Source of the DNA: Tardiphaga sp.
GTDB lineage: Bacteria > Pseudomonadota > Alphaproteobacteria > Rhizobiales > Xanthobacteraceae
Assembly: GCF_028290785.1 (NCBI RefSeq)
Contig: NZ_JAQGJD010000259.1
Location: forward strand, 1-36,299
Direction: 5' to 3'
DNA length: 36,299 bases
The translations under genes were made by a program, and so were the position numbers. Below, piece after piece: positions 16,254 through 24,655 of this stretch (the stretch's first letter is position 1; every line of letters starts with the position of its first letter). The notes beneath the pieces are model-generated. The model worked only from the letters and a program-made list of their open reading frames with translations. It was not told the origin of the DNA and did not search any database.

Positions 16254-16289
16254 ATGCCATGATCGGGGCTCGTCATGCACGATCGGCAT
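16254..16289. promoter_or_regulatory. Interrupted dyad in the tarD-lysR intergenic region
   Basis: ATGCC (16254-16258) and GATCG (16261-16265) on the left are mirrored by CGATC (16280-16284) and GGCAT (16285-16289) on the right, all within the 97-base divergent spacer and just upstream of the LysR start at 16295. It is a candidate LysR-type operator controlling both genes. It is not a classical short T-N11-A box. Confidence 0.4.
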
Positions 16290-16294
16290 AAGCA

Positions 16295-17185
16295 ATGGAA
16301 CTGGCCTGGCTGGACGACTTTGTCGAGCTTGCGGAAAAGCTGAATTTTTCCCGCGCGGCGGAAGCGCGTCACGTCACGCAGCCGGCGTTCAGCCGCCGCA
16401 TCCAGGCGCTGGAGGCCTGGATCGGCACGGTCCTGTTCGCGCGCTCGACCCACGGCGTGACGCTGACGGCGGCGGGCCTGCATCTGCGTTCGCGCGCCGA
16501 CGCGCTGGCGCGCGATGTCCGGCAACTGCGCGCGGAAACGCTGGAGGTGGCTGGCCGCGAGACCGCATCGCTGTCGTTCACGGCGACGCACGCTTTATCC
16601 TTCACGTTCTTTCCGAAATGGATCCGCGACCAGGAGCGCGCCTCGCCGCTCGGCACCATCAACCTGATCTCCGACAGCATGGCGGCCTGCGAGCAGATCA
16701 TGCTGCGCGGCCGCGCGCAGTTTCTGCTGTGCCACGCGCATCGCGACAGCCCGAACCGGCTGCAAGGCGCCGCGTTCAGCAGCGTGGCGATCGGCAAGGA
16801 CGTGCTGCTGCCGCTGGCTGCCGCCGATGCAAAGGGTGCAGCCCTCTGGTCGCTCGACAGTCCGGCGAAGGCGCCGATTCCCTATCTCGCCTACAGCGCA
16901 GAATCGGGACTGGGGCGCATTGTCGGATCGCGAAGGCGGCGGAAGCCCGCGGCGCTCGATCCGATGTTCACATCGCAACTGGCCGCGACGCTGCATTCGC
17001 TGGCGCTGGCGCGCCGCGGCGTCGCCTGGCTGCCGCAGAGCCTCGCGCAGGATGACATCGACGCCGGCCGGCTGGTGCCGGCGGGCGGCAAGGCCTGGCG
17101 TATCTCGGTGGAGATCCGGCTGTTCCGCCCCGATGGCCATCAGGGCCGCGCCGCAGAGGCGCTATGGGCGCGGCTGCAGGGATAG
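16295..17185 (+). CDS. LysR-family transcriptional regulator, probable regulator of tarD
   Basis: A 296-residue LysR regulator. The winged HTH is at 1-60 (MELAWLDDFVELAEKLNFSR, then AAEARHVTQPAFSRRIQALEAWIGTVLF) and RSTHGVTLTAAG follows. The effector domain runs from about 90 to 290 and has the usual two-lobe pattern, though it is diverged. Divergent transcription from tarD, with a dyad in the spacer, is the classical LysR layout and suggests tartrate or a related acid as effector. That is inference from position. Length is normal and no frameshift is visible. Confidence 0.88.
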   Translation: MELAWLDDFVELAEKLNFSRAAEARHVTQPAFSRRIQALEAWIGTVLFARSTHGVTLTAAGLHLRSRADALARDVRQLRAETLEVAGRETASLSFTATHALSFTFFPKWIRDQERASPLGTINLISDSMAACEQIMLRGRAQFLLCHAHRDSPNRLQGAAFSSVAIGKDVLLPLAAADAKGAALWSLDSPAKAPIPYLAYSAESGLGRIVGSRRRRKPAALDPMFTSQLAATLHSLALARRGVAWLPQSLAQDDIDAGRLVPAGGKAWRISVEIRLFRPDGHQGRAAEALWARLQG

Positions 17186-17282
17186 GGTATTCGAGAAGCT
17201 TCTCAAGGCCGCTGACGCAATCCGGCCGCTCGACTACACCAAGCCCCCCGACGACGAGACGCTGGACGAACTAACGTGACCG

Positions 17283-19367
17283 TCATTGCAGGGTCGGAGT
17301 GTCGTCCGACACTTCGACAAATGGCGAAGTCGCCACCCGCAATTCCGGCCCGGGCATGCCGGCCGCATACGGGGCTTCCGGCGGACGCAAGCGCGTAATC
17401 CATTCGATGGCTTCATGCTTCGGTTTCGGCCTGCCGAGCAGGTAGCCCTGCATCGCCGGGCAGCCGAGTTGCTGCAGCGTGGCCAGATCCTCGGCGGTCT
17501 CGACGCCTTCGGCCACCACATCGAGCTTGAAGGAGCGGCCTAGATTGAGGATCGCCTGAACCAGCGCCTGATTCTCGTCGGATCTGGATATCCCGGAAAC
17601 GAAGCTGCGATCGATCTTGACGCGGTTGACGTGGAGCTGCCGGAGCGCGCCAAGCGACGAATAGCCGACGCCGAAATCGTCGATCGCAATCCGCACACCG
17701 GCCGCCGAGAGCGCCGCGAGCTTGCCCTGGATCGCGTGGATGTCCATCGCGGTCTCCTCGGTGATCTCGATCTCCAACTGCTGCGACGACAGGTCGAGCT
17801 TCTTCAACTTGGCAAGAATCAGTTCATCGACAGCGAGCTGCGCCATCTCGCGAGGCGAGACGTTCATCGCCACCCGGATGTGGGGCAGTCCCATCGCCTG
17901 CAAGGTCTGCATCATGCCGCAGACGTCCTTCAGGATAAACCGCATCAGCGGCTCTGACAGCCCGGACAGCGACGCCACCGCGATCAGGTCGGCCGGCGGG
18001 ATCCAGCCGAGCTTGGGGTGATCCCAGCGCACCAGCGCCTCGAACGAATCCAGCGTGCGGCCGCCCTGCGCCAGGATCGGCTGGTACCACACTTCCAGCG
18101 CATCGGCGGCCAGCGCCTTGCTGAGGTCGCGCTCGACGTCCCGCCGCATCTCGAGCTGTGCGCGCAGCTCGTCATCGAACACGTAATAGCGATTTCGGCC
18201 GCCGCGCTTGGCCGCGTACAGCGCGGCATCGGCATAGACCAGCATGTCATCGATGTCGCTTTCCGGCGGCTTGCAGATCCCGATGCTGACGCCGACCCGG
18301 CCCTTGTCGAGCGCCGAGAACGGCGCCGCCGTCGCCGCGATCAATGTCGCGGCCAGCGCTTCGGGCCGGCTCGTCGAGTCGATGGTGAACAGTACGGCGA
18401 ACTCGTCGCCCCCCAGCCGTGCGACCGTGAACGACTGCGGCAACGACTGCCGCAATCGGCCGGCGACGCCGACCAATACGTTGTCGCCCTCGCGGTGGCC
18501 GAAGGCGTCGTTGATCAGCTTGAAGCCGTCGAGGTCGAGCAGCATCAGGCAAAGCCCCGATGCGTCGCCCTGCAGGCGCCGCCGAGCCTCGTCAAGGAAA
18601 CCGCTGCGGTTCAGGAGGCCCGTCAGCGCATCGTGGGAGGCGCGGTACCGCATTTCCTCGGCGACCTCGGTGGCCTGATGGCGCGCTACCTCCAGCGACT
18701 GGCTGAGCGTCGTCGCCTGGTACTTCAGCCGGCTCGATTCGCGGACCAGGGCTTCGCCCTCGCGGGAGAACCGGATCAACGCCGCGAGATAGAGCAACAC
18801 CGTGAGCGACAGGCAATATTTGTCGAAGCCTCCGGCGTACACCAGACAACCAACGCCCGACAGCAGCGGCAGCGTGATGAAGCAGATCGGAATCCGCGCA
18901 TAGGCGAAGCTGTGGGTCACAGCCCCCGCGGTGACACCGCAAACCACCGTCATGTAGAACAGCGTCTGGGGGGACGTGTAGCCCGCGCACAGCACCGGAA
19001 TGAGCGACCACACCGCGCCGGATGCAAGCGACAGAATCCACTGCCGGCGAAGGTGCTGATCGACCGACCAATTCCGGTAACCACCCGGCTGCGACGACCG
19101 CGACAGCGGCCAACGGCACAACGCAATGCGCAGGAGATTGACGGCCGACGAGGCACCGAACCAGATCAGGCCGGTCCGGATCTGGCCGGACTGCCAGGCT
19201 ACCAGGACAGAGGCGATTCCGAGCAGCATGTTGACCGGAATCGAGAGCAACACGGTGCGCCGAACCGCCAGCAACTGGTCGGTCCGAATGAGGTACTCTA
19301 GCGACGTCTCGGCCGCTGCATTGGGGGCCGCGCCGACAGGTATCGGAATGGGGTGCGGGGCTGCCAT
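17283..19367 (-). CDS. Membrane-bound GGDEF-EAL cyclic-di-GMP protein
   Basis: A 694-residue protein, if started at the ATG of MAAPHPIP; an alternative start adds 11 residues. The first 200 residues hold about five to six hydrophobic segments with no recognised sensor domain. A linker (about 205-240) leads to a GGDEF domain with intact GGDEF (319-323) and LLDLDGFKLIND. The RxxD inhibitory site before GGDEF is absent (SLPQ instead). The EAL domain has the catalytic set: EAL (443-445), NVSPRE, EITEE, DDFGVGYSSL (563-), KIDRSFV, EGVET and QGYLLGRP. Both diguanylate cyclase and phosphodiesterase activities look possible. It stands alone, flanked by lysR and a methyltransferase, so its signal is unknown. 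Confidence 0.9.
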   Translation of the reverse strand: MAAPHPIPIPVGAAPNAAAETSLEYLIRTDQLLAVRRTVLLSIPVNMLLGIASVLVAWQSGQIRTGLIWFGASSAVNLLRIALCRWPLSRSSQPGGYRNWSVDQHLRRQWILSLASGAVWSLIPVLCAGYTSPQTLFYMTVVCGVTAGAVTHSFAYARIPICFITLPLLSGVGCLVYAGGFDKYCLSLTVLLYLAALIRFSREGEALVRESSRLKYQATTLSQSLEVARHQATEVAEEMRYRASHDALTGLLNRSGFLDEARRRLQGDASGLCLMLLDLDGFKLINDAFGHREGDNVLVGVAGRLRQSLPQSFTVARLGGDEFAVLFTIDSTSRPEALAATLIAATAAPFSALDKGRVGVSIGICKPPESDIDDMLVYADAALYAAKRGGRNRYYVFDDELRAQLEMRRDVERDLSKALAADALEVWYQPILAQGGRTLDSFEALVRWDHPKLGWIPPADLIAVASLSGLSEPLMRFILKDVCGMMQTLQAMGLPHIRVAMNVSPREMAQLAVDELILAKLKKLDLSSQQLEIEITEETAMDIHAIQGKLAALSAAGVRIAIDDFGVGYSSLGALRQLHVNRVKIDRSFVSGISRSDENQALVQAILNLGRSFKLDVVAEGVETAEDLATLQQLGCPAMQGYLLGRPKPKHEAIEWITRLRPPEAPYAAGMPGPELRVATSPFVEVSDDTPTLQ

Positions 19368-19539
19368 CAACCAAGTATAGGCAATTGCAAGTAGCTGCAA
19401 ATGTTCTTGAACCGCCCCCGCGCACGGGGGTTAACGGCGGGATAACAAAGCCGGGCTGGCGGTAACCCGGGCACGCCGGAATAGATCGCCGTTACCGATC
19501 GATAGGCCTTTTCGCAAGCCGAGCGGGGACAGGAGGCCG

Positions 19540-20568
19540 ATGCATCAAATCGACAAATTCGGAAGTTACGAAGTATTTACCATCACTCGAGCATCGAGGC
19601 GTCTCATCGAAAGCTATTCAAACCGTACGGCGCAGTGGCAAGACAAGACTCGCTGTCCAAGATGCGCGGCGGCCATTCTGTACCTTGAGTCCCAGCCTCG
19701 TTGCAGCAGTAGCGGCTGCGTCTATCATACCGCCGGCTTTCCGCTGGTGAACGAACAGCCGGTGCTGATCGATTTTGAGAGCAGCATTTTCGATCGTCCT
19801 AATTATCGCAGCGACAACGATTCCGTGCTCGATCGCGACGTTGATCGCCGCTCGTGGGGATCGCTCGCGCATCGGTTAGCGTTTGGCAAGAATCCGGTCG
19901 CGGCTTCGAACTGCACCCGTTTCATAAAACTTCTAAAGCAGCTTTCCGGCCGGCCGACCGTGCTGGTCATCGGCGGCGCCACCATCGGGTCCGGTGCCGA
20001 CGACTTGTATAGCGACCCGTTGCTTGATGTGGTCGGCACCGATGTCTTTTCGTCCCGGAACACCGTGATCGTTGCCGATGCTCACAAGCTGCCGTTCGAG
20101 GACGGTTCATTCGACGGGGTCTGGATCCAGGCGGTGCTGGAACATGTGCTGGAGCCGGCCATGGTGGCGGCTGAGATTCATCGCGTATTGCGAAGATCCG
20201 GACTGGTCTATGCCGAAACGCCCTTCATGCAGCAGGTGCACGAAAAGGCTTACGATTTTTCCCGCTTCACCCAGAGCGGACATCGCTGGCTGTTCCGACA
20301 CTTCACGGAAATCGACGCCGGACCGGTCTCAGGTCCGGGCGTGGCCTTGTTGTGGTCGATCCGGTATTTCTGGCGGGCCTTCGGCGCCGGCGACAAGCTC
20401 TCGCGGTTGTTGGCCCTGCCATTTTTCTGGCTCAGGTTTCTCGACCGTTTTGCCTATGGTCGCGCGGCGACCGACGCCGCCAGCGGGGTTTTCTTTCTCG
20501 GACGCCGTGCAGAGCAGCAGGCCATCGATGCGAACGCCATGCCGCGCTATTACGAGGATCAGGGGTAG
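19540..20568 (+). CDS. SAM-dependent methyltransferase with N-terminal zinc ribbon
   Basis: A 342-residue protein. Residues 39-60 carry CPRC...C...C (Cys39, Cys42, Cys55, Cys60), a Trm112-like zinc ribbon. The Rossmann methyltransferase domain follows: TVLVIGGATIGSGADD as motif I, VVGTDVF, then ADAHKLPFEDGSFDGVWIQAVLEHVLEP, the Methyltransf_11 pattern. A hydrophobic stretch near 275-295 (LLALPFFWLRFLDRFAYG) may associate with the membrane. Such combinations occur among enzymes of cell-surface glycan or lipid modification, but there are no sugar genes nearby, so the substrate is unknown. The start is set by a strong AGGAGG six bases upstream of 19540. Confidence 0.8.
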   Translation: MHQIDKFGSYEVFTITRASRRLIESYSNRTAQWQDKTRCPRCAAAILYLESQPRCSSSGCVYHTAGFPLVNEQPVLIDFESSIFDRPNYRSDNDSVLDRDVDRRSWGSLAHRLAFGKNPVAASNCTRFIKLLKQLSGRPTVLVIGGATIGSGADDLYSDPLLDVVGTDVFSSRNTVIVADAHKLPFEDGSFDGVWIQAVLEHVLEPAMVAAEIHRVLRRSGLVYAETPFMQQVHEKAYDFSRFTQSGHRWLFRHFTEIDAGPVSGPGVALLWSIRYFWRAFGAGDKLSRLLALPFFWLRFLDRFAYGRAATDAASGVFFLGRRAEQQAIDANAMPRYYEDQG

Positions 20569-20702
20569 TCGCAACAGGCTTCGGCCGTGGTGAATGAGTT
20601 GCGAATATTGAGATACTCAGCGGCAAACGATCCCGCCATCCAAGCGCAACCGCACCGGCGGTTCGCTTAGATTATTTCCTTGCAGAGCAAATTATTCTTC
20701 GA

Positions 20703-21893
20703 TCAGAAATACGGCCGGCGCTCGTGCTGCAGGAAGGCGAGCCTTTCCAGATCGATCTGCGGCAATGGCGGTTGTGGCAACGCCGAAGCATCGGTCTGGT
20801 AGATAAGCGGTTTCGCCGTCAGCTGCAGATCACTCAGGGCCTTCGGTTGTGCGGCCTGCCAGCGCCGGATCATCCCTCGCATCGCATCCGGTCCCTCCCG
20901 ACGCAGTGCCGAGGGCGCGCAGCCAAAGGTGCCGCGAAACAGCCGGTTGAAGTGCGAGATGTCGGAAAACCCGCTTTCGATTGCAACCGTGGTGATGCTC
21001 TTGCTGGAATTGGCGAGCAGCCAGAGACCGTAGAATACGCGCAGATCGCGCGAGAATTCCTGGATGCTCTTGCCGACAACCTTGCGGAAGATTCGCTCCA
21101 GTTGTCGCTTCGACAGGCCAACGCTTTGTGCGATGTCATCGACCTTCTGCGGAGTCGAAAGGTTCTGTTCTATCTGCAACATGGCGCGGCGAACACGCGT
21201 ATCGTCGACGGTGACGACGCTGGGCGGCTGCGGCTGTGCGCCTGCGGCGGGGCGTGCGGCGTCGGTGACCATGATGTGCAGGCTCTTCTGCGCGCGGCCG
21301 GGACCAAGATGGCGCTCCACCATCCAGGCGCCGAGATCCAGCGCCGCAAGACCGCCCGCACAGGTAATGAACTTGCCGTCTTCGACGAATAGCTGATCGG
21401 CAACGGGGACGATATCGCTGTAGCGCTCGACCAGATCTGGCAGGTGATACCAACTGACGCAACATTTGCGCCCCCGCATCAACTGCGCCTCGATCATCGC
21501 GAAACTGCCGGTGCAGACGCCGGCAATCGCCACGTCTTTCGCGGCGGCGGCGGCGAGGAATTCAAGCGTCCGGGGATGATAGGTCGAGTTGCGATCAATC
21601 AGTCCACCGACGACGACAATGTAATCGAAGCGCTCGGGCCGATCGAACGTCTCCCATGGAAGCACCTGAAGGCCACAGCTCGCGGTGATCGGATTGAGAT
21701 CGGGTGCCAGAATGCGCCACGAACAACGCTCGGGGCGGCTCCTGTCACCTTCGTCGGCCGCAAGGCGCAACAGATCGACGATCGCCGAGAACGCGATCAG
21801 CGTGAAGTTGGGCAACAGAACAAATCCAACCGAAAGCTGTCGGCGTGCCCCGTTTGGAGGCGCTGAAGTCGAATGATGGCTCATTTCCGTCAT
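20703..21893 (-). CDS. GlxA/GbdR-like AraC-family transcriptional activator
   Basis: A 396-residue regulator, taking the ATG at 21891-21893; a second at 21884 is also possible. Residues about 20-200 are a DJ-1/PfpI-like amidotransferase domain (LSVGFVLLPNFTLIAFSAIVD, then IAGVCTGSFAMIEAQLMRGRKC). The C-terminal 100 residues are a double AraC HTH (VGLSKRQLERIFRKVVGKS and IESGFSDISHFNRLFRGTFG). This architecture is that of Pseudomonas GbdR and SouR, activators responding to betaine/dimethylglycine and sarcosine. It is co-directional with, and downstream of, the Liv-type transporter and faces the sox operon, so a role in sensing sarcosine or a methylated glycine is likely. The exact ligand is inferred. 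Confidence 0.85.
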   Translation of the reverse strand: MTEMSHHSTSAPPNGARRQLSVGFVLLPNFTLIAFSAIVDLLRLAADEGDRSRPERCSWRILAPDLNPITASCGLQVLPWETFDRPERFDYIVVVGGLIDRNSTYHPRTLEFLAAAAAKDVAIAGVCTGSFAMIEAQLMRGRKCCVSWYHLPDLVERYSDIVPVADQLFVEDGKFITCAGGLAALDLGAWMVERHLGPGRAQKSLHIMVTDAARPAAGAQPQPPSVVTVDDTRVRRAMLQIEQNLSTPQKVDDIAQSVGLSKRQLERIFRKVVGKSIQEFSRDLRVFYGLWLLANSSKSITTVAIESGFSDISHFNRLFRGTFGCAPSALRREGPDAMRGMIRRWQAAQPKALSDLQLTAKPLIYQTDASALPQPPLPQIDLERLAFLQHERRPYF

Positions 21894-21903
21894 CTCACTC
21901 GCT

Positions 21904-21926
21904 GCTGGTCGCCTGATCAGACCAGC
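21904..21926. promoter_or_regulatory. Inverted repeat just upstream of the AraC-type gene
   Basis: GCTGGTC (21904-21910) and GACCAGC (21920-21926) are perfect inverted repeats separated by nine bases that contain TGATCA. It lies 11 bases before the regulator start and 74 bases after livF. It could be an autoregulatory operator or an RNA hairpin; there is no T-run. Confidence 0.4.
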
Positions 21927-21999
21927 AATCGAGCAAGAAATGGGCCAGCACGTCAATCGATTTGCGTGGGAGCCCTGGCGGCAGATCGGCGCGTGGCGG

Positions 22000-22719
22000 C
22001 TAGTGGGCACCGCCAAAATAGGCGCGCTGCACCTCGGCATCGGCAGAAAGCACCGCGGGAGTTCCGTGCACCACGATCCTTCCCTGCGACAGCACATAGC
22101 CATAGTGCGAGATCGCCAACGTCTGGTTGACGTTCTGCTCGACCAGCAACACGGTCACCCCGGTCTCGTTGATGCGGCGGATGACGTTGAAATTCTCCTG
22201 CACGAACAGCGGCGACAGGCCGAGCGACGGCTCGTCGATCACCAGCAGCTTTGGCTCCGTCATCAAGCCGCGGCCGATCGAGACCATCGCCTGCTCGCCG
22301 CCCGACATGGTGCCTGCAAGTTGCTTGGCGCGCTCCTTCAGCCGCGGGAAGGTTTCGTAGACCTTGGCCAGCCGCATCTGGATCGCTCTTTCCGAACTCA
22401 CCAGATAGGCGCCGACCCGCAGGTTTTCCTCCACGGTCATCTTCGCAAAGATGCGACGGCCTTCCGGAATACATGCGATGCCGAGACCGATGATGTCGTG
22501 GGTCTGCATGGTATCGAGCGTGATGCCGTCAAAGGCAATCGACCCCGCGCGCGGCGGCGTCAGCCGGAGGATGGAGCGGATCAGCGTCGATTTGCCGGCG
22601 CCGTTGGAGCCGAGGATGCAGGTGATGGTGCCCGGCACCACCTCGATCGACAGGCCCGACAGCACGTCGGCGCGGTCATAGGCGGTGTAGATATCCTGGA
22701 CGATCAGCCGGCCTGTCAT
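22000..22719 (-). CDS. Liv-type (HAAT) ABC transporter ATP-binding protein, LivF-like
   Basis: A 239-residue ATPase with intact Walker A GSNGAGKST (37-45), CIPEGRRIFAKMTVEENL (83-100, the LivF-specific Q-loop block), signature MSGGEQ (138-143) and Walker B LLVIDE (158-163). It is the last gene of the transporter set and overlaps the LivG-like gene by 4 bases. In the family it forms a heterodimer with LivG to drive uptake of hydrophobic amino acids, amides, urea or similar solutes. The neighbouring sarcosine operon suggests a methylated amino compound as cargo, which is inference. Confidence 0.88.
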   Translation of the reverse strand: MTGRLIVQDIYTAYDRADVLSGLSIEVVPGTITCILGSNGAGKSTLIRSILRLTPPRAGSIAFDGITLDTMQTHDIIGLGIACIPEGRRIFAKMTVEENLRVGAYLVSSERAIQMRLAKVYETFPRLKERAKQLAGTMSGGEQAMVSIGRGLMTEPKLLVIDEPSLGLSPLFVQENFNVIRRINETGVTVLLVEQNVNQTLAISHYGYVLSQGRIVVHGTPAVLSADAEVQRAYFGGAH

Positions 22720-23495
22720 GATTGCCCCAGATAGGCTTCGCGAACGACAGGGTCCGACGCCACGTCGCGGAATTTGCCCTCGCAGATCTTCTTGCCATAA
22801 TTCAACACCACGCAGCGATCGGTCACCCGTTCGATCAGTCCCATTTCATGTTCGACGATGATGATGGTGAGGCCGCCGAGGGACTTCCGAATGCCGAGAA
22901 TCTCATCGACCACCTGATCGGTCTCGTCATGGGTCATGCCGGCGGAAGGTTCGTCCAGCAGCACCAGCTTCGGCTTGCCGATCAGCGCCCGGCAGATCTC
23001 GACGCGCCGGCGGTCGATCATGCCCAGCGAGATCGCCGGGTCGTACAATTTGTCGGCTAGCGTGGGGTTGAATACGTAAAGCAGTTCGCGGGCTTCCGCG
23101 GCGATGGCCCTGACTTCGGCCGCCAGCGCCTTGCGTTGGATGAGATTATGCCACAGCCCGCTGTTGAGGCGCTTTTGCGCGCCCAGAACGATGTTGTCGA
23201 ACACCGATAGCGGCAGACACAGGCGAGAGCGCTGGAAGGTGCGCGCCAGGCCGCTGGCGGACAGATGCTGCGCGCTTGCGGTGGTGATATCGGCACCATC
23301 GAGCCTGATGCTGCCGGCACTGGCGGAATAGACACCGCTGATGACGTTGAGAAAGGTCGTCTTGCCGGAGCCGTTGGGGCCGATGAGCCCCAGCACTTCG
23401 CCATGCCGCACGTCGATATCGAGGGCATTGAGCGCAAGCAGGCCGCCGAAGCGCACCGTGAGACCGCGGCTTTCGAGCAGAGCGGGAGCCGTCAC
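22716..23495 (-). CDS. Liv-type ABC transporter ATP-binding protein, LivG-like, degenerate signature
   Basis: A 259-residue ATPase. Walker A GPNGSGKTT (39-47), the LivG-type ARTFQRSRLCLPLSVFDNIVLG (84-105) and Walker B LVLLDE (177-182) are intact. The ABC signature, usually L(P/S)YGQQRRLEI, here reads SLGMIDRRRVEI (from 156), so the signature glycine-glutamine is lost. LivG-like paralogues with DRKR-type replacements exist to my recollection, so this may be a subfamily trait producing one consensus and one degenerate ATP site with the LivF-like partner. It overlaps both neighbours by 4 bases. Confidence 0.87.
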   Translation of the reverse strand: MTAPALLESRGLTVRFGGLLALNALDIDVRHGEVLGLIGPNGSGKTTFLNVISGVYSASAGSIRLDGADITTASAQHLSASGLARTFQRSRLCLPLSVFDNIVLGAQKRLNSGLWHNLIQRKALAAEVRAIAAEARELLYVFNPTLADKLYDPAISLGMIDRRRVEICRALIGKPKLVLLDEPSAGMTHDETDQVVDEILGIRKSLGGLTIIIVEHEMGLIERVTDRCVVLNYGKKICEGKFRDVASDPVVREAYLGQS

Positions 23496-24655
23496 GATCG
23501 GGCCTCCATTCGCAAGGTCCGGACCCGGCGTGCTACCAGCCCGTCCGGCTGAACCACCAGAATGACGATCACCACGAGCGCATACAGCAGCAGGCGATAT
23601 TCCTGAATGAACTGCAGCTTCTCCGGCAGCAGCACCACGATCAGCGCGGCCGGCAACACGCCCCAGCGATTACCGATGCCGCCCAGGATCACGATGGACA
23701 CCATCACGAGGGAATCGCCGAAGGTGAAATTGCTCGGCGCGATGAAGCCGGTCATCTTGGCATAGATGGCGCCCATCAGCCCGGCGAGAAAATTGCCGAG
23801 GGTGAAGGCCAGCACCTTCCAGCGACCGACCTTGAGGCCGAATACCGAGGCGGCTGTTTCGTCGAGCCGGACCACGTCGAGCCAGACGCCGATCCACGAT
23901 CGGTCGAGCAGCCCGGTCAGCACCATGGTCAGCGCGGTCACGGCTCCGGTCAGGATAACGTAATTGACGTAGAACGAGAACGTGTAGCCGGCGATGTGCA
24001 GGTCGTCGGAGAAATCCCAGCCGAACAGGTTGATCCCGGGAATCTTCAGGCCCTGCGGTCCGCCGAGCAGTTCGTTGGCATCGAGAAACACCGTGAACAT
24101 GACGCCGAAGGCCAGCGTGGTGAGCGCGGCATAGTGCCCGCGGGTGCGCAGAACCGGCAGGATCAGCAGCGAACCGATGAACACCGCGATCAACCCGCCC
24201 GAGATCAGCACCACGATATCCGGCAACCCGCCCTTTTGCCCGAGCATGGCGGCGGTGTAGCCGCCGGTGCCGACAAAGGCCGCCGCGGCGAAATTGGTCA
24301 GGCCGGTATAGCCCATCTGGATGGTCAGGCCGATGCAGACGGTGGCGTAGATCAGCACCGTCGCCACCATCAGCAGACCGAAATTGTCATCCCGCAATAC
24401 AAATAGAACGGCCATCGCTGCGATCAGGACCAGCCCGCGCAGCAGCCAGGGATTCTCCGATGCCGCAGCCTCCGTCGCCGCTACGCCGCCGAAACGCGCC
24501 GCAGCAAAGCATAGCGCTGCGATGCCGGCGAGGGTCAGGCCAAGCAGTTTCTGGTTCTCGATCAGCACCAGTGTGGTCAGCGACGCCGCGGCGAAGGCCA
24601 CTGCGACGATCAGCGGCCAGACCCGCGCTGGCTTGTGCGACGGAAGCGCGCTCAT
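23492..24655 (-). CDS. Liv-type ABC transporter permease, LivM-like
   Basis: A 387-residue integral membrane protein with about ten hydrophobic segments. The hallmark TIQMGYTGLTNFAAAAFVGTG (about 111-131) and MVSIVILGGIGNRWGVLPAALIVVLLPEKLQF identify LivM. The N-terminal ~90 residues contain extra hydrophobic segments, making it longer than minimal LivM proteins. It pairs with the LivH-like permease. It overlaps the genes on both sides by 4 bases, so livHMGF-type translation is tightly coupled. Confidence 0.88.
   Translation of the reverse strand: MSALPSHKPARVWPLIVAVAFAAASLTTLVLIENQKLLGLTLAGIAALCFAAARFGGVAATEAAASENPWLLRGLVLIAAMAVLFVLRDDNFGLLMVATVLIYATVCIGLTIQMGYTGLTNFAAAAFVGTGGYTAAMLGQKGGLPDIVVLISGGLIAVFIGSLLILPVLRTRGHYAALTTLAFGVMFTVFLDANELLGGPQGLKIPGINLFGWDFSDDLHIAGYTFSFYVNYVILTGAVTALTMVLTGLLDRSWIGVWLDVVRLDETAASVFGLKVGRWKVLAFTLGNFLAGLMGAIYAKMTGFIAPSNFTFGDSLVMVSIVILGGIGNRWGVLPAALIVVLLPEKLQFIQEYRLLLYALVVIVILVVQPDGLVARRVRTLRMEARS

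Noticed and set aside
16198..16294. Sigma-54 promoter (GG-N10-GC) in the tarD-lysR spacer
   Set aside because: TGGCGCAGGC-like sequence is present but the -12 element is not convincing, and LysR regulators act on sigma-70 promoters.
18018..19301. A 427-codon open frame antisense to the GGDEF-EAL gene
   Set aside because: Shadow of a protein with all catalytic motifs intact on the other strand.
21894..22103. A 70-residue N-terminal extension of the AraC-type regulator
   Set aside because: It overlaps the end of the LivF-like gene, is Cys/Arg/Pro-rich and not like any known domain. The ATG at 21891-21893 gives the normal GlxA-family length.
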